From Parastagonospora avenae f. sp. tritici 18332-5 (taxonomy: Eukaryota; Ascomycota; Dothideomycetes; Pleosporales; Phaeosphaeriaceae), in contig JAFJTR010000055.1 in NCBI GenBank assembly GCA_022559985.1, positions 124,001 through 188,000 of the forward strand: a DNA stretch of 64,000 nt, given 5' to 3'. A model generated the notes under the pieces. The model saw only the letters and a program-made list of their open reading frames with translations. It did not search any database and was not told where the DNA came from. Positions 45,963 to 58,768 of this stretch are shown piece by piece; position 1 is the first letter of the stretch; each line of letters starts with the position of its first letter. Position numbers and translations under genes: made by a program.

Positions 45963-48570
45963 ATGGATGAATCTCTGCACATACTCTGGCTACCGGGCGA
46001 AGAGCCTCCTAATAACCGTGTGCTGTCAGTATGTACTTTCCTAATCTGAACCCTTCTAAGTGCAGTCACGAGTGCCTGATTACACACCTGCGCACTATCA
46101 TTTCATCTTGAACATGCACATTACCGCGCATGATCACGGGGTCTGACGCATACAGCAGCTCGAAACACTCCCTGAGGAGCTCTTGCAGCTCATCGTCTCC
46201 TACTTGCCCACACCTGCGCTGAAGAACGTCAGCCTCGTCTCGCCCACGCTCTATCGCCATGCAACCGACGTACTATGGGAGAATGTTTGCCTGGTGGATC
46301 GATGGAGACTCCACTCTGACATGAATCCTGCGCCTATGATAGAGGAAAGTCGAGGTATAGGCCAGTCGGACGAGCACGATGATGGTCCGATTATAGGGAA
46401 GCTCTTTATACTCGCAACGTAGGTTCTCCAGCCATCGCGACTTACGCATTCTGACTTCTACAGAAACTCTATTGTCGCAGCCAAAGTTCGCATTCTGACA
46501 CACCGCTGCCATCTGCCCACTCCAAATATTTTCGACGAACTACCTCGAATACATTTCAACAGCGAAACGCTCTCACGAGATCCGCGCCTTCACGCCCTGC
46601 TGAAGCTGGCTATACGCAATCTGGTCAACGTCCACACACTCCGCATTGTACATGGCCACATGAACCTCGCAAGTCTACTGGTGGCTGGACTCCTGGATCA
46701 GAATCGGGCACGACAAGTACCTCTTCGCAAGCTATGGCTAGAGAATTGCTGCCTATCTGCTGATCTCATGCACTCATTGTCCTCAAATCAGTTGACTGGA
46801 CTTGAGTCGCTTCGAATACGACGAGTAGATGCCGCATCATTACTCTCCGTCCCAAGAGACTTGCGCTATCTGGAGTTCAGACCCACGCGTGGTGGTATAT
46901 ACTATCAAATGCACGACGGCTCAGGAAATTGGGCACCCACCACCGTTCAGCATTCTGGGATTGGCATGCCTGAGGAATACCATCATTTCTCAGATGCCGA
47001 GGTCATGGCACAAGCGAAGGCATACGATGACACTGTGTGGCACGAGCTTTCACAAATTGAACAGTTTGTGGCGGCGCAACAGGAAGTGCTTCTCAGCGAC
47101 CAGTCTTCGCATGCTTCTACCGCACTTGTTCCTATGCGATGGCTAATCGAGATGTCAGCTCCAACGTTAACAAGTCTTAATCTAGACTGGGTGCTGTGGC
47201 GTCGCCACGGATCCGACCTCAACGATGACTCTGCAGTTATGCTGAGATCCCTCGCCGCTTTGAGGTTTCCGCATCTGCGCGCATTCCAGTTTCGCAATGC
47301 TATACTACAGCAAACAATGCTTCCCAGCGACTTCTTCCTCTTCGAAGACACTTTCCTGGAGTTCATGGAGTACCACCAAAAGCTGCAATGTCTAGCGTGG
47401 CCAATGGACAAGTTCTACAGTCATGTCAGGCCGTCTATCGAGACACGAAGTCGCACAGGAAGACTTATCGCACACCTGGCGAATATGCTGATCGACCTGC
47501 GTGTCGATGCCCTGTACGAAGGTCATGCCGAAGCGATGACGGACGGTAGCCACACTCTGAGTGAGATGCATGACTGTTTTCGAAGGCGACGTTTCATCGC
47601 CGAGTTCGTGCCACAGATGAGACGGATAGAGAGCATCAAGATTGAAGGCGGTGTGCCACGTGATGAAAAGCGCGAGATTCTTCGAGCTTTACATTGGTGT
47701 CCACTCAAGAAGATTGTCATGATTGGCGTGTCGTACCCCATCGGAAATACATGGGGTGCTCAGGGTCTGAACTTGAAAGCATTAGATCATGGATCTAACT
47801 GGGATGAGATAGAAAATCTGGAGGAAGAAGATTACGGAGGCATGCTCGAATCCTACAGGCGAGGTTTCCACATGCCAAAGACTTTCGAGTTCGAACCGCA
47901 ATATGGCTGGCCAGCACAAGCCCCTCTGCTCCAAACAATCGCACTGCATCACGCAAGTCAAGTGGAGGAGCTCAAAATCTGCGGATACAATGGTTGCCCA
48001 ATATTGTCGCAAACAACGCCCATCACAGCCCCAATCCTCACCTCTCTCCGTCAATTCGACAATCTCAAGCAACTTGTCATGTCTTTCTGGCTCCTCACTT
48101 GGCACGAAGGATCCTACCGAGACACCGAGATCATCAACTACTGGAAAGACTCGCGGTCACCCGCATCGACCGCACTCGTCGTTGTTACTCCACCACGAAG
48201 CCCCATGTCAGACGCGCCCGTCGAAGCAGGAACCTTTCCCGCCTTCCAAACAAGATATGCGCCGAATCAAGATTTCAATAGGTGGGCTGTTGCGCTCAAG
48301 ACGAGCTTCTCTCCATCCGCACTGGCGTATCGTGTTGCCCGAGATATCGGTCCCTATCTGAGCCCGATCGCGAAGAGTAGACCTAGTGGCGTGAGGGTGC
48401 GGGCGAGCTTCTGCCTTGGCATGAAGGACGACCGACGGCCGGCGAGCGATATATTCGATTTGGATATCAGAATAGGTATTGACGATCAGGTGCTGCAGTT
48501 TACTGGGCCAAGGGAGGAGATGGAAAAAGGTCGGTTCTGGCAGAAGCTTGAGACGCGGAAGTGGTTTTGA
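45963..48570 (+). CDS. F-box protein with leucine-rich-like body
   Basis: Exons are 45963-46028, 46156-46418 and 46464-48570, 811 residues. Exon 2 opens with the F-box QLETLPEELLQLIVSYLPTP and LVSPTLYRHATDVLWENVCL, which should bind Skp1 in an SCF ubiquitin ligase. The rest has scattered leucine-rich helices and strands (LRKLWLENCCLSADLMHSLS, LTSLNLDWVLWRRH) resembling the large fungal F-box proteins with no assigned substrate. Intron 2 (GTAGGT...CTACAG) is well supported by frame. The first exon (MDESLHILWLPGEEPP) and its 127-nt intron are my best guess; the F-box exon could also start at another upstream exon. A substrate cannot be predicted. Confidence 0.75.
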
Positions 48571-48997
48571 GCAATCAATTCTGCTCGCTCTAAAGTTTTG
48601 CATTTTTTAGATATCTACATTTCTGTCGATTCAAACCTGAGGTCAGAGTTTGACGTCATAGTTGGATTTGATTAGAAGCAGATAACGATGTCATTATGAT
48701 TCACCATTCCTAAGATTAGCCGTTAAACGCCAAATCTATGTACCTGGGGTATCTCGCAGCCATATCCACAAACGCCACAAGTAACCAAAGGACAAAACTC
48801 CAAAGAAGTGTGCGAAAAGCACTGCAAGCGTAAACGAAAGAGGAACGAGAAACGAGAAACAAAGGAAGCCGAGGAAAGAAAGCGTCGAGCCAGGAAATTG
48901 CAATGCCTGAGACTGCGCTCACTGACGCAAGGCACAAACCCCCGTCGCACCCGCACACTGCACCAGTCGTACAAAATGCGGAGCACCGCCCGCACTC
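48571..48997. other. convergent 3' flanks
   Basis: These 427 nt separate the F-box protein stop from the GPCR stop. There is no gene; 48800-48950 is purine-rich on the plus strand. Confidence 0.45.
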
Positions 48998-50695
48998 TTA
49001 TCGCAAGCCACTGGAACTCACACTCCCGGACCTCAGCGACTCGGAATGGCACAAATCATCCCCTTGCTTAACCCTCTCCTCCAGCTGAATCTCAGGGTCA
49101 GTATCCCTCGTCGCCGACGAGCTCGTCAACGTGTCCTTCTGCCACTTCTCTCTGCGCCGGTACGGCACCGCCTTGCCCGTAACTTTACTGCGTATGATGG
49201 CGAACGCGCGCCGATACTCCGCCTGCGTGGTGTATATGTAGATCGTGGCGTTCCAGGTGCCCTGCATGGGCAGGACGATGGCAGAGATTAAGCTCAGTGG
49301 GAAATTCGCTTTGTTGTGGTGCATGAATTGGTCCAGGCGGTTTACGGAGCTGGGCACCCACACAACGATGAGCGCTATGAACATTAGGAAGGCGACTTTG
49401 AGGTAGGCGAGGGCTGCGGCGTTGCCGGCTGCGCGCTTGATGTGCGAGTTTTGGTGTGCTGCGGCGGACAAGGGACGGGGTGGGAGGGCGGCGGTTTCTG
49501 AGGGGGGACTGGTGGCGAAGGCTGTTGCTCTGTAGCCGGCGCTGGGGTCTTCGTTGTGGAGATAGGGGGATACGCGGATGCCGGGAGAGGGTCTCAGATC
49601 GCGGGAGGTACGGGATGAGCGGTTCTGATCTGAGTATCTCGTCTCTATCTCCTCTCGTGGTACGGGCTTTGATAAGTTTTTCGTGCTAGAGTAAGAGCTT
49701 AGAGAGGCGTGGTCGGCCTCTGACAAAGCGCGTCGTGAGCCGAGATCATGGTGGTGGACGTCATGCTCAATCTGCGTCGTGACAATAATGTTCTTCCCAG
49801 ATACGAAGGGATCTGTCACAGGCTCGACTGCTACCGTTGAGTCTTGGGATTTCTGCTGTGATCCGTTCACAAAGAACCTCAGAAGTGCTCCCCGTCGGAA
49901 AATTTTGATACCAGTGGCAATGTAGATAGACATCGTAGCTAATACGATCACCCTTTGGGGAATTAGCTCCGCATGCCACATCCAGCAAGCAGTACTTACC
50001 ACACAGGCCCGTAGAAGAGAGCGATTCGCATCCAATCAAAATCCGAAGAGATCCAACACCAGAGCTATACAATTAGAACAATATGCTTATAGGTTTTTCA
50101 AGTGACTTACAGTTGCGGGGCCCATGATGGGCGTTGCCCATACATGGTCCAGGATAACATAGACGAGAGGCGGAATTGCAGGCACGCCATAGGCAAGAAG
50201 AAGATACCACTTCTCCAAATGCCGCAGCTGTATGGCGTCATAGCCACGCCAAAAGACCAAGAAGACGTTGGTTGCCATACAGAACACCTGATCCAAGATT
50301 AGTATATGTAGTCCGCTTCAGACATGCGTCAAATACACACCCAAAATGAGTCAGCCATCAAAAACCATTGTATGAGCACACCTTGAAACTCGCAAAGTGC
50401 ATTCAGAGCCTGCCCGCCAGTGGGGATGCCTGAGGTTGAGATGAGCGTTGCAACGTTGGCCAGGATGTTTCCCCACGTTGCGTAGAAAACGAGTCGATTG
50501 ATTGCTGTGGCTATGGTCAATGTATATTCTCGAGATACATGCAGAATGATACCTACGCTTCCGGTAGAACGCAAACGAGAGGAAACTACTGATGATATAG
50601 CATGATCCCAGGAGCGAGAGAACTGACATAGTCCGTGTACATATCTCAATAGCTCTAAGTTGCGGAGGTGTCAAGATGTGATGAGTCCCCCCCAT
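48998..50695 (-). CDS. cAMP-receptor-like G-protein coupled receptor (GprH type)
   Basis: Five exons (50695-50557, 50504-50341, 50287-50111, 50064-50000 and 49952-48998) give 499 residues. Every junction restores a family motif, for example FYRKPINRLVFYATWGNILA, ADSFWVFCMATNVFLVFW and FYGPVWVIVLATM. Helices 1-5 are compact. A long Ser/His-rich third cytoplasmic loop (about residues 205-360) precedes helix 6 (VAFLMFIALIVVWVPSSVNR) and helix 7 (FPLSLISAIVLPMQGTWNAT). This matches the fungal cAMP receptor-like class (Dicty_CAR, GprH and relatives), which signal nutrient state through heterotrimeric G proteins. The tail is charged and phosphorylatable. The ligand is unknown. Introns are 46-53 nt with GTAGGT, GTGTGT, GTAAGT and GTAAGT donors. 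Confidence 0.92.
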
Positions 50696-53147
50696 GATGT
50701 CGAATATGGTAGCCCGAGGTTGAGTTGCGGTATGGATGTACTCATTCGCATGGAGTCGGCTCTCGGATGTAGAGGATCTTTTGCTATGGTGAATATGGAC
50801 GATGATGATCGCGCCAAGGCAACTGCTTGCTCATGCGGTGGGGGCAAGTGCCACGGACTACTTGCACGGTCCGTGAAAGCGCTGGCGCAGGGATTTCCCA
50901 CGGGTTTTCAGTGATGTTCAGGAAGGGTCGTAAGGGAAAGGAGTAGTTTTGTCACTTGACAAGACCACAAGCGGCCGATATATCGTCGACCAGCTCAATA
51001 AGTCGTGTGTTTGTCGCCAGCAAGATGTATAGAGTTACAGATTACCGGGCAAATACCTAGTATCTTCTACCCTTTGTGGTAGGGTAAGCTGTATTTCGGA
51101 CCTCGCGTACAGCCCATGTAACGAGGGATGCAGGAATTGGTGAGCCCTTGAGCACAACGTTGCACAGAACACAGGGTAAGAAAGTGACGCAGAAAGAGCC
51201 GCCAGACAGGTTTGTGTAACCCGACTTTGATCAGATGGGGAAATGGTATGAGGGTTGCAGCGCGATGTGCTCATTCTATGCGTGTGAATTGATACACGAA
51301 GGACGTGACGAGAAATGATTTGATGGCCAGGAACTGGGCCTGTGGTATTCTCTCCGACCTTTACTTCTGTGTCCTAATCACTGTCATATAGATGCTGCGG
51401 GCGCCACGAAAGCCATACAAGCATAATCATTGTGGCTACGTAAAGGGCGATGGCCTGTCCAGCCTGTCCTTGATGCGTACTACTGCTGCGGAGGCGGCCC
51501 TACAGTCGCTTGACCCTAGCACGTATCTGCTGATATGCAGACTGTGGGATTGATGCAAGCGTAGGACGACATTTTTTGTTCTGAAATGCACCAAGTCGTC
51601 CAATAAGCGCATATGAGGGCGGGGGCAGTGTCGTGGGGACGGTGTAGGGAAGGCGACCTGTCATCCTTCCCCACATGGTCCGTGTCCTTCCCTCGTCCTC
51701 CATCCCTTCTTCTTTTGCGATCTAGTCGTCAGATCCTTGGTCATTTCAATACTTACGCGACGGGTGTAACTAGAAACGGGTTCTCGGAATTCATCACCCA
51801 TGTTCTCTACCGCAGCTCCTGCAATAGGGCTTCGTTGCACGCTGCTTACCGGGCACGTACGTCGGCAACCACAGGCGCGTGAGCGTTCCCTACTTGACCA
51901 CGACAAACGGCACGGAAGCTCTGTCTTCGGGATTCTAAAACCCATTAGCTTACGCGTGCAAAGAACTCCTTCCAGGCATTATGATCGCTACACCAGGCAT
52001 GAAGCCTCGAGGGACAAAGCAGACCCTTACTCACTGAGATATGACAGCTAATATTGGACTTCAAAACGCCATACATGTCCGTTACATTGTTGCTTAGCAC
52101 CGCTCGCTAGTCCTGGTATCTGTCCCTGGATGTCGCGTGCATAAGCTAAGAACGTTCCTCGCCTACAACGTCCTATCATGTGTGCGGTTCCTACACCCAT
52201 AACTTAGGCCAACCAACAACGATCACCCCCATCCACAGATCCTGCAAGATAGTCCGAGCACAACAAGAGCCCGCTGACCGCTGACGGCGTCAGGAAAAAG
52301 CAAAGAAATCGCTTGAGCTAAAATTATGTACAAAGAAGCGCCTTCGCAAGGGCAGTGCGGCTCTGCGTTCAAGGATAAGCTTGCTTGGAAGGAGAATGTC
52401 ACTAGTACCGTCGTAGCTACCAAATTTGCGTGTAAGATCACAAGCCAAGATCCCCGTCCCCACGTTTTCATCGCCAAGGAAGACGACCTGGACTCTGCAG
52501 GATCGCTGCATGCAACCCATGTCCAAGCCTTCTCCATGTAGGTTCCCTACGGCGTATCCTGCCAAGAGCCAGCTTTGTGCGCGAACGATTCTACGAGCAA
52601 TATGGTCAGCAAACTTTCGACTCGTAGGCGTCGAATAGGTGCATAGAGTAGCTTATTCGCATCTCCAATTCGTCGACACTCCGGCGTCAAAGCCATGACC
52701 GGGGCCACGCTTTCATCAGATTCGGCGGTCTACTGACCGGTGAATGATTCTCGCTATGCGGGGTCTTGCTCGACGAGTAAGCACTGCCGCTGATTCAACA
52801 TCGACAATGACAGATTTGTCAATCAGCACGCCCACTTTGCTGATCTCGTCGTAGGAGCACGCATGGTGAACGGGCTATGTCGATTATATGGCTGTTGGGT
52901 GTGCAAAGAGAAGCCTTTCGTGCAGTTTAGTATTATAGAATCATCTTCTCAGGAGCAACAGAATACAACTGTCAGCCGTAAATGGTTACGATTAAGGTCT
53001 TGCAGTCTGAACCGGGCCGTATCTGTACAGTATAGCAGTATTTCCACGCATGAGAATACCCCCAATCACAGATCCGCAGCCGATCCATCTCTGACACGTC
53101 ATTCCCAGAACTTTCCTTCCTCATATTCTCAGAACAGGTATTCTTCA
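50696..53147. other. 2.45-kb gene-free region
   Basis: This stretch lies upstream of the GPCR and downstream of the histidine-phosphatase-like gene. Short frames occur but none carries a domain. No tRNA, rRNA or transposon signature was recognised. Confidence 0.45.
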
Positions 53148-54627
53148 TCACGCCTTACACAACCCCAAAATCCGCCCCGCCCTCCTCCCCACCAGCCCAT
53201 CCACATACGCCAAGAAAACCTCAACATCCAACATATCCACCTCCCCCAGACTCGGATTACTACTCCTCAACGCCTGCCCACCCCACAGAATCCTAAGATA
53301 CCTCTTCCCCCCACGACTTCCATACCCCTTCTTCGCGTACATCTCAAACACGACCTCGCTCCCCATGCCCACCCACACCATCTGTTCAACCTGCAGGATA
53401 CTCAGCAGGCGCGACACGGAGCCGTCGTGCGCGACGTTGTGCCTGTAGATGATTGGCGAGGAGGAGGATATCGCGTCGCGGATGTTCTGCGCGAGTTCGG
53501 CGAGCCACACGCCGTACGATGCGGTGGCGGCTTGGAGGGACTGTGGGGAGTCGCGGTGGATGAAGGAGTACTCGTATTGGCCGAGGCGGTATACGGTATC
53601 GGCTTGCGCTTGCGTGACGCATGCAGATGGGTTGTTGATGCTGCAGAGCAGCGGCTTGGCGTGGCACTGGCGCGCGGAGAGGTTGTCATAGTAGTGGTCG
53701 AAGGACTTGTGCCAGTCTGTTGAGTCGGTTGCGATGCCGGAGATGGCGTCAAGGGAATTGAACAGGGGCTTAGCGGCGGTCAGATGTGCAGTCCAGTTTG
53801 ATGCTGTGCTGCTGACGCCGTAGGAGCTGTAGAGGGATGAGGCTTTGGGGCAGGGGTATTGGGGTTCGAGGGAGTCGACATTCGTGGGCTGGATGCGGAG
53901 GGGGGTGGTTTTGCTGGGTGTATACATGCCGTCAATTAGCATGCCAGCGACTTGCGAGGTGATTTGGTTGTTGGTAACGCGGTAGGTGACTTTGTCGGTT
54001 ATCTTGCTGGGTAAAAAGCGGAGGAGGTCATGGTATACGCCATAGAGATCTTTGCCATGTTGCCAGGAATCATCGAGGCCTTCGCGAGTGATCTGGGGGA
54101 ATTGGCAGCTGCCGTTGAACCCGGATTGGGCGAAGGGGTTGACATCGTTGGTGTACACGCTCCAGTACGTTGATGCCGAATTATTGCCAGCCGGGCTGAG
54201 CGGTTCGCCATAATAAAATAATCCTTGATTATCGCACTGCCATGCATACGACTCTTTCGGAAAGGTGTTGGATGCATACGGTGTCCTCTTGTGATGGCGA
54301 TGAATCCTTCTCAACATCAGCCCCTGCCCACTCCTCCAGATGTGAGATATTAACTCACACTTCAACATATACCAACTTGTACTCCTCACTCGCCCTCGGA
54401 TACTCCTTCGATCTAACATGCGGCATATTGCACCAATTATACGTCCCATACTGCACCCCCTTCGGCAGCTGCGAACCACTAAACACAAACCCATTCGTGC
54501 CCGTGCCATTCAAAACGCGTCCCAGATCATTAATCCAGCTCTTCTTCGGCGCATGCCATCCCAAATCAACCTCAGCATTGTATGCTACAACACCCGAGCT
54601 GAACGCAAGAGCAATTAAAGAACGCAT
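53148..54627 (-). CDS. secreted histidine-phosphatase-superfamily protein
   Basis: Exons are 54627-54359 and 54306-53148, with an intron of 52 nt (GTGAGT...GAGAAG), 475 residues. The N-terminus MRSLIALAFSSGVVAYNAEVD is a signal peptide. The catalytic motif at the exon junction is YVEVIHRHHKRTPYAS, a variant of RHGxRxP with His in place of Gly. The acid-phosphatase partner motif near the end is NVAHDGSVSRLLSIL (HD proton donor). Between them lie SWQHGKDLYGVYHDLLRFLP and six or more Cys that could pair. Homologues are fungal acid-phosphatase-like proteins of uncertain substrate. In-frame ATGs at 54702 and 54720 would add a hydrophobic leader, but a TATA box sits directly before them (54724-54730), so transcription probably starts later and the 54627 ATG is used. 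Confidence 0.8.
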
Positions 54628-54723
54628 ATCGACCCAATCAAGCTGGAGGAATTGAAACAGGGTGAAGGCAGTGCAGACGAAAACGATGATGTACAGTGCC
54701 ATGAGGCGCGCCTGCCCCATGGC

Positions 54724-54730
54724 TTATATA
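54724..54730 (-). promoter_or_regulatory. TATA box deciding the start of the histidine-phosphatase-like gene
   Basis: TATATAA on the minus strand is 3 nt from the most upstream ATG and about 97 nt from the chosen start. A TATA box 25-60 nt from transcription start excludes the upstream ATGs. Confidence 0.5.
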
Positions 54731-55120
54731 GCTGACATGGGAGAAAACGTGCCGAAAACTATTGCGCATGCAGAAGGTCGCGGCTGGTGGACGTTGAGAT
54801 GGTAGTGGGAAAGAGTGGGGATGGCAGATGCACGAGTTGGGATCTGGAGACATGATTGGTTGAGGTGGATGGGTGTGGGTCGCACGCGTGGGAAGGGGTC
54901 CAACAACCATTGATCTGGATTTTGTGGATTACTTCGAATACGATTTTCGGAGTTCTGTGACGGACTGCTTATTTGACGGACGCTTGGGATACGAGATTCA
55001 GAGATTTGGGACGGACTGATACTTCTCCTTCAAGGTAGTCGGCTTGTATCATCAAGAATGCCCACCACACCTACGACCGCAATACACCACGAGTATTACG
55101 CCCAGAAAACTAGGTACCCT
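54731..55120. other. intergenic space between phosphatase-like gene and P450
   Basis: These 390 nt hold the rest of the phosphatase-like promoter and the P450 3' flank. Nothing else was seen. Confidence 0.4.
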
Positions 55121-57133
55121 TCAAGATCTAACATGCATGTCCCTCTTCGTCACTCGACATGGCATGCCCTCACTCGGCTTCCCCGCCGCCAGTAGAACCT
55201 GATGCATGCGCTCTCCAAACACCTCCATCGGCCCACTTCGAAAGCTCGCATCCTTCGCCCAAATGGTGCCGTCTCCCATGAGCGCCTCCAACTCCTCATA
55301 GCTCGTCTTGAAATCGAACTCCCTGAGCGTCATCGCCAGCACGACCTTCATCTCAATGAGCGCCAGTTCCTGGCCTATGCAATTCCTTGGGCCCTTTTCA
55401 AACGGGCGCCACGCGTAGGGATCGACCTTCCCTTCGTTACTGGGCAAGAAGCGCTCGGGTTTGAATTCATCGACGTCCGGGCCCCAGATCTTGGCGTCGC
55501 GGTGCGTGGTCATGGACACCATCCAGATCATCAACCCGTCGGTGTCGAATTTCTCGCCGGATTTGGGGTCCGTGAGGAAGAAGCCCTTGCGGCCGATGCG
55601 CACGCCTGAAGCGGGGGTCCAGAGGCGCAGGATTTCTTTGATGACGGCGAGTGTGTACTCGAGCTGATTCACGAGGTATGGATTTGCTGTGAGTTGCGGG
55701 CCCGCGGGTGTGTTGGCGCCGAAGACTGAGTCGAGTTCGGCGCGGACTTTGGCAAGTTCGTGCGGGTACTTTTGGAGGTAATGATAACTAGCGAGTTCAG
55801 AGAGTGTATGATGGGGGTGGCCAATGGTCAGAGCAACGTACCAGTAGCACAATGTTGAGGCTGTTGTGTCGTGCCCAGCAAATAGCAAGATTAGAAGATT
55901 GTCAATGGCAGCTTTCCGAAATTCGGCGTCCATTGTGACGTCCGTTGCATTGAAATCTTCACCTTTCTCGCTGAAGTACTCTTCCAGGGCAAGATCGATC
56001 CCAGTCTTCTTTCGCGTCTTCCTATCCCTGGCTTGCTTCGCACCACTGACGGCGAAACGTTCATCGAGCACCTTTCCAATGTACTTATCCATTTTGTACT
56101 TGTAGTACTTCTGAAATATTGGTCGCAAGGGGTGGTAAATGTGGAACGGGTTTATTGATTGCATGTCAGGCATCCAGGAAAGCGTATTTCTCATCGTAGT
56201 CATGAACTCATTGTCTGTTGTCAAGGACCTGAAGTCGTGGTCACAGATGACTTTACCGATTACATCGACTGTGATCTTGGTGGTTTCTTCTTCCAGCCTG
56301 AAAATTCGCTCTGCTGAAGCATGTTCGTTAAGGATCTTGACTAGGCTTTTAGTGTACTCGACTATGCTAAATGAGAAAGTGTCAACAATTGTGTATCGCG
56401 TTATAATTAGTCCACTTACATCGGTATCTGGCTGACTGTGTGCTGGATTGAAAAGCCGGGGTTGAAGACGGTCCTCCACTTTTTCCAATATGCGCCGTCA
56501 GTCGTTAAGATGTTCCATTTTCCGGCTATTGGCTCGAGGGTTCCTCCCAAGGATGGGTGCTTGTCAAGGTTTGAGTCTGAAATATATCGATCGATGTCAC
56601 TGGAATGTGCTTAGTGCTATACTTTGAGAATTACAGGACACTTACGGATCAGTTACGACAAGAACAAGATCAGATGCAGGTCTCGTGTCCACAAAGAACA
56701 TGCCGGGTAAATCGTATTCCCTTTTCAGGCTGGCCATCATTAGGTGAGGATGCGCTCGTGTTGGAAGCTTCATAGTAGTTTTGGCAACCGAGATGATATG
56801 GCCAAAGATGGGGTGCATCGGAGGACCTGACTGTTGAAAATTGTGAGCCCAGTCATCAAGGTCAGTAAAAGATGAGCTTTGGTTATCTCAGTTTATGAGC
56901 ACCCTGTGTTTGCGGGTGAGGGCAACAGCCTTGAGGTTCGTTTCCTTTGGTGCGGTGCGTGTCCTGTGGATAACTAGGACGGTACCTCGACTAACTGAAA
57001 AGGGAAAGAGACGCCTTACCATGTTCTTGAGCCGCTGTCGGTCTTTCAGCAGCACAACTAACTTGCTTGCGAGCCATGCCACTATCAACCCGACTACAGT
57101 CGACAACACTGCTTTATATTCGAAGACACCCAT
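55121..57133 (-). CDS. cytochrome P450 monooxygenase
   Basis: Five exons (57133-57020, 56830-56646, 56599-56420, 56366-55842 and 55787-55121) give 556 residues. An N-terminal ER anchor (YKAVLSTVVGLIVAWLASKL) precedes SGPPMHPIFGH. The I-helix is ILLFAGHDTTASTLCYCYHY, where the last intron (54 nt, GTACGT...GCTAG) interrupts the Cys-Tyr codons; the intron is a multiple of three without a stop, so only the family sequence reveals it. Further marks are ExxR in VIKEILRLW, PERF in EFKPERFLPS, and the heme loop FEKGPRNCIGQELA with the cysteinate. All P450 landmarks are intact. The substrate is unknown. No reductase, PKS or transferase gene is near, so this is not obviously a secondary-metabolite cluster. 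A longer N-terminus from an upstream ATG is possible but less P450-like. Confidence 0.92.
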
Positions 57134-58768
57134 TTTGTGGACGATTGGTGCTCGAAAGAAGAAAACGACAGAAACGACGACGATTGTTCTGGCCGCGATG
57201 GATATATGTACGTGGAAGCCAATGCAATCGAGGTACAACAAGACGTTCACTGGTGGCTTTGGTGATAAGCGCTAGACGCAGCACAGGTGTATTAGGCCGA
57301 CCAGCAAAAAAGGTTGTGGTAGGTCTGCTCGTTTAATAGGAATTGATGACAACTAGCGCAGGTCACAGGCTCAGGATGATTCGCGAGTGACAAGTCGTTT
57401 GTTTTTCGACTGTCAAGCCGCACTCAAAATGACAGACCACACAGCAGGTAGCTGTGTTGGTATTCACTGTGTTTGCGGCACCTCGCGGAAGCAGGATTCG
57501 GGCCATCTACCCAGCTCGCCGGGATGCGCATGGCTGGTCAGTGAGCTACAGCCGAAGGTTCGACGGTCCGGACTCTTGCACGAACAGAGGTTGGGTAGGA
57601 TTATTAGTGAAGAAGGATCGTAATGAACAGCGATCTTTTCGGCAACAGGCAGTAGGAATTCAACGGCGAACGATCCCAAGGCGTCCGATACCGATGGGTC
57701 GCGAGTCATGGGTCACTGGGCTCAAAGCTATAAGTTGTGCTCGACACTGGGTAATGCCTCGGCCTGGTGCAGCCCCTTTGAGAGTGCCGTCCCCTGAGTA
57801 ATAAAGACACAGGAGTGCCGCTCTGGCAGAGACAAAGGTGACGAGGCCATGGAGAAGATGTGCTATCGATATGAAACCCGAGATGGAGGATATTCCCGGA
57901 TGCCCGAGTGGAACGGATAGGGCGTTCATGCGGCAGACGTGGGGATGCATGGGCACTTCATAAAAGCTTCCATGCAGAGATCGGGGGATCACGTGCACGC
58001 ATGAGCCCCCCTGAGATGTGCATGTGAGTGCGGGAGAGGTGGCGTGGGTGACCTGGCTGAGTAGTGGACGCCAGCGAAAGGAAGTCGCGGTCGTCAGCGC
58101 TAAGTTGGAATTGACAACTACGCGGAAAACATGGCGTGCCATCTCATCGTCGTCCAGACGCTGCGAAGGGAATGTTGCTAATGGACGCCGTGTCGCGGAG
58201 ACGAGTTTCAGAAGCCGGCCGTGCGATCCCGGTCGCAACTTCTCTTGTCGTCCTCGAGCAGCGGCGGCCAATTGGAAGCTGCATGCGGCTGTCGTTGTCT
58301 TCGTACGCGTCACACACGGTTTGACAGCATGTTGGCAGGCGGCGGCTCTTGTCTCTGCTCTCATACTCACTCGGTCTCCTGACGCCGTTTGGTTTGCCAG
58401 AATCTGCGTATAACAATAACAAGATCTCGGGCTATCGTAAATTGCCGTCGCGCGGCGTCAGCATCCCAGTGCACCGTACCTGCAGTAGTAGCATCGGGCT
58501 AGGTGCGTAATTAGACCCTGACCTCCACGGCGCTCCACGATGCACTAAAGAAGGCGATGAGCACGGCTGACATGCCCTTCGCTCCAGCGGTCTCCCTCCA
58601 ATTTCGCAGCGCTCGCTTTGCCTGATCACCCAAATTCCGCTGCCGTCGGAGGAAAAGTGTTCGGCCAGGGCCCATTCCAACACCGCCCTACTCCTTTCTC
58701 ATCTACTGAGATTACACGCGCGCGAGTGCTGCGTCCCACGGCATATTTGAGTACTGCCAGCGCCTGCC
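57134..58768. other. 1.6-kb divergent intergenic region, P450 / septin
   Basis: This stretch contains both promoters. The open frame on minus 57660-58370 has no domain and a random composition. No RNA gene or repeat was recognised. Confidence 0.45.

Noticed and set aside
53148..57133. Phosphatase-like gene plus P450 as a small metabolic cluster
   Set aside because: Only two unrelated genes, no synthase, transferase, transporter or regulator beside them.
57660..58370. 236-codon minus-strand open frame between P450 and septin
   Set aside because: Random composition, no domain, no conserved motif and no splice partner; lies in a shared promoter region.
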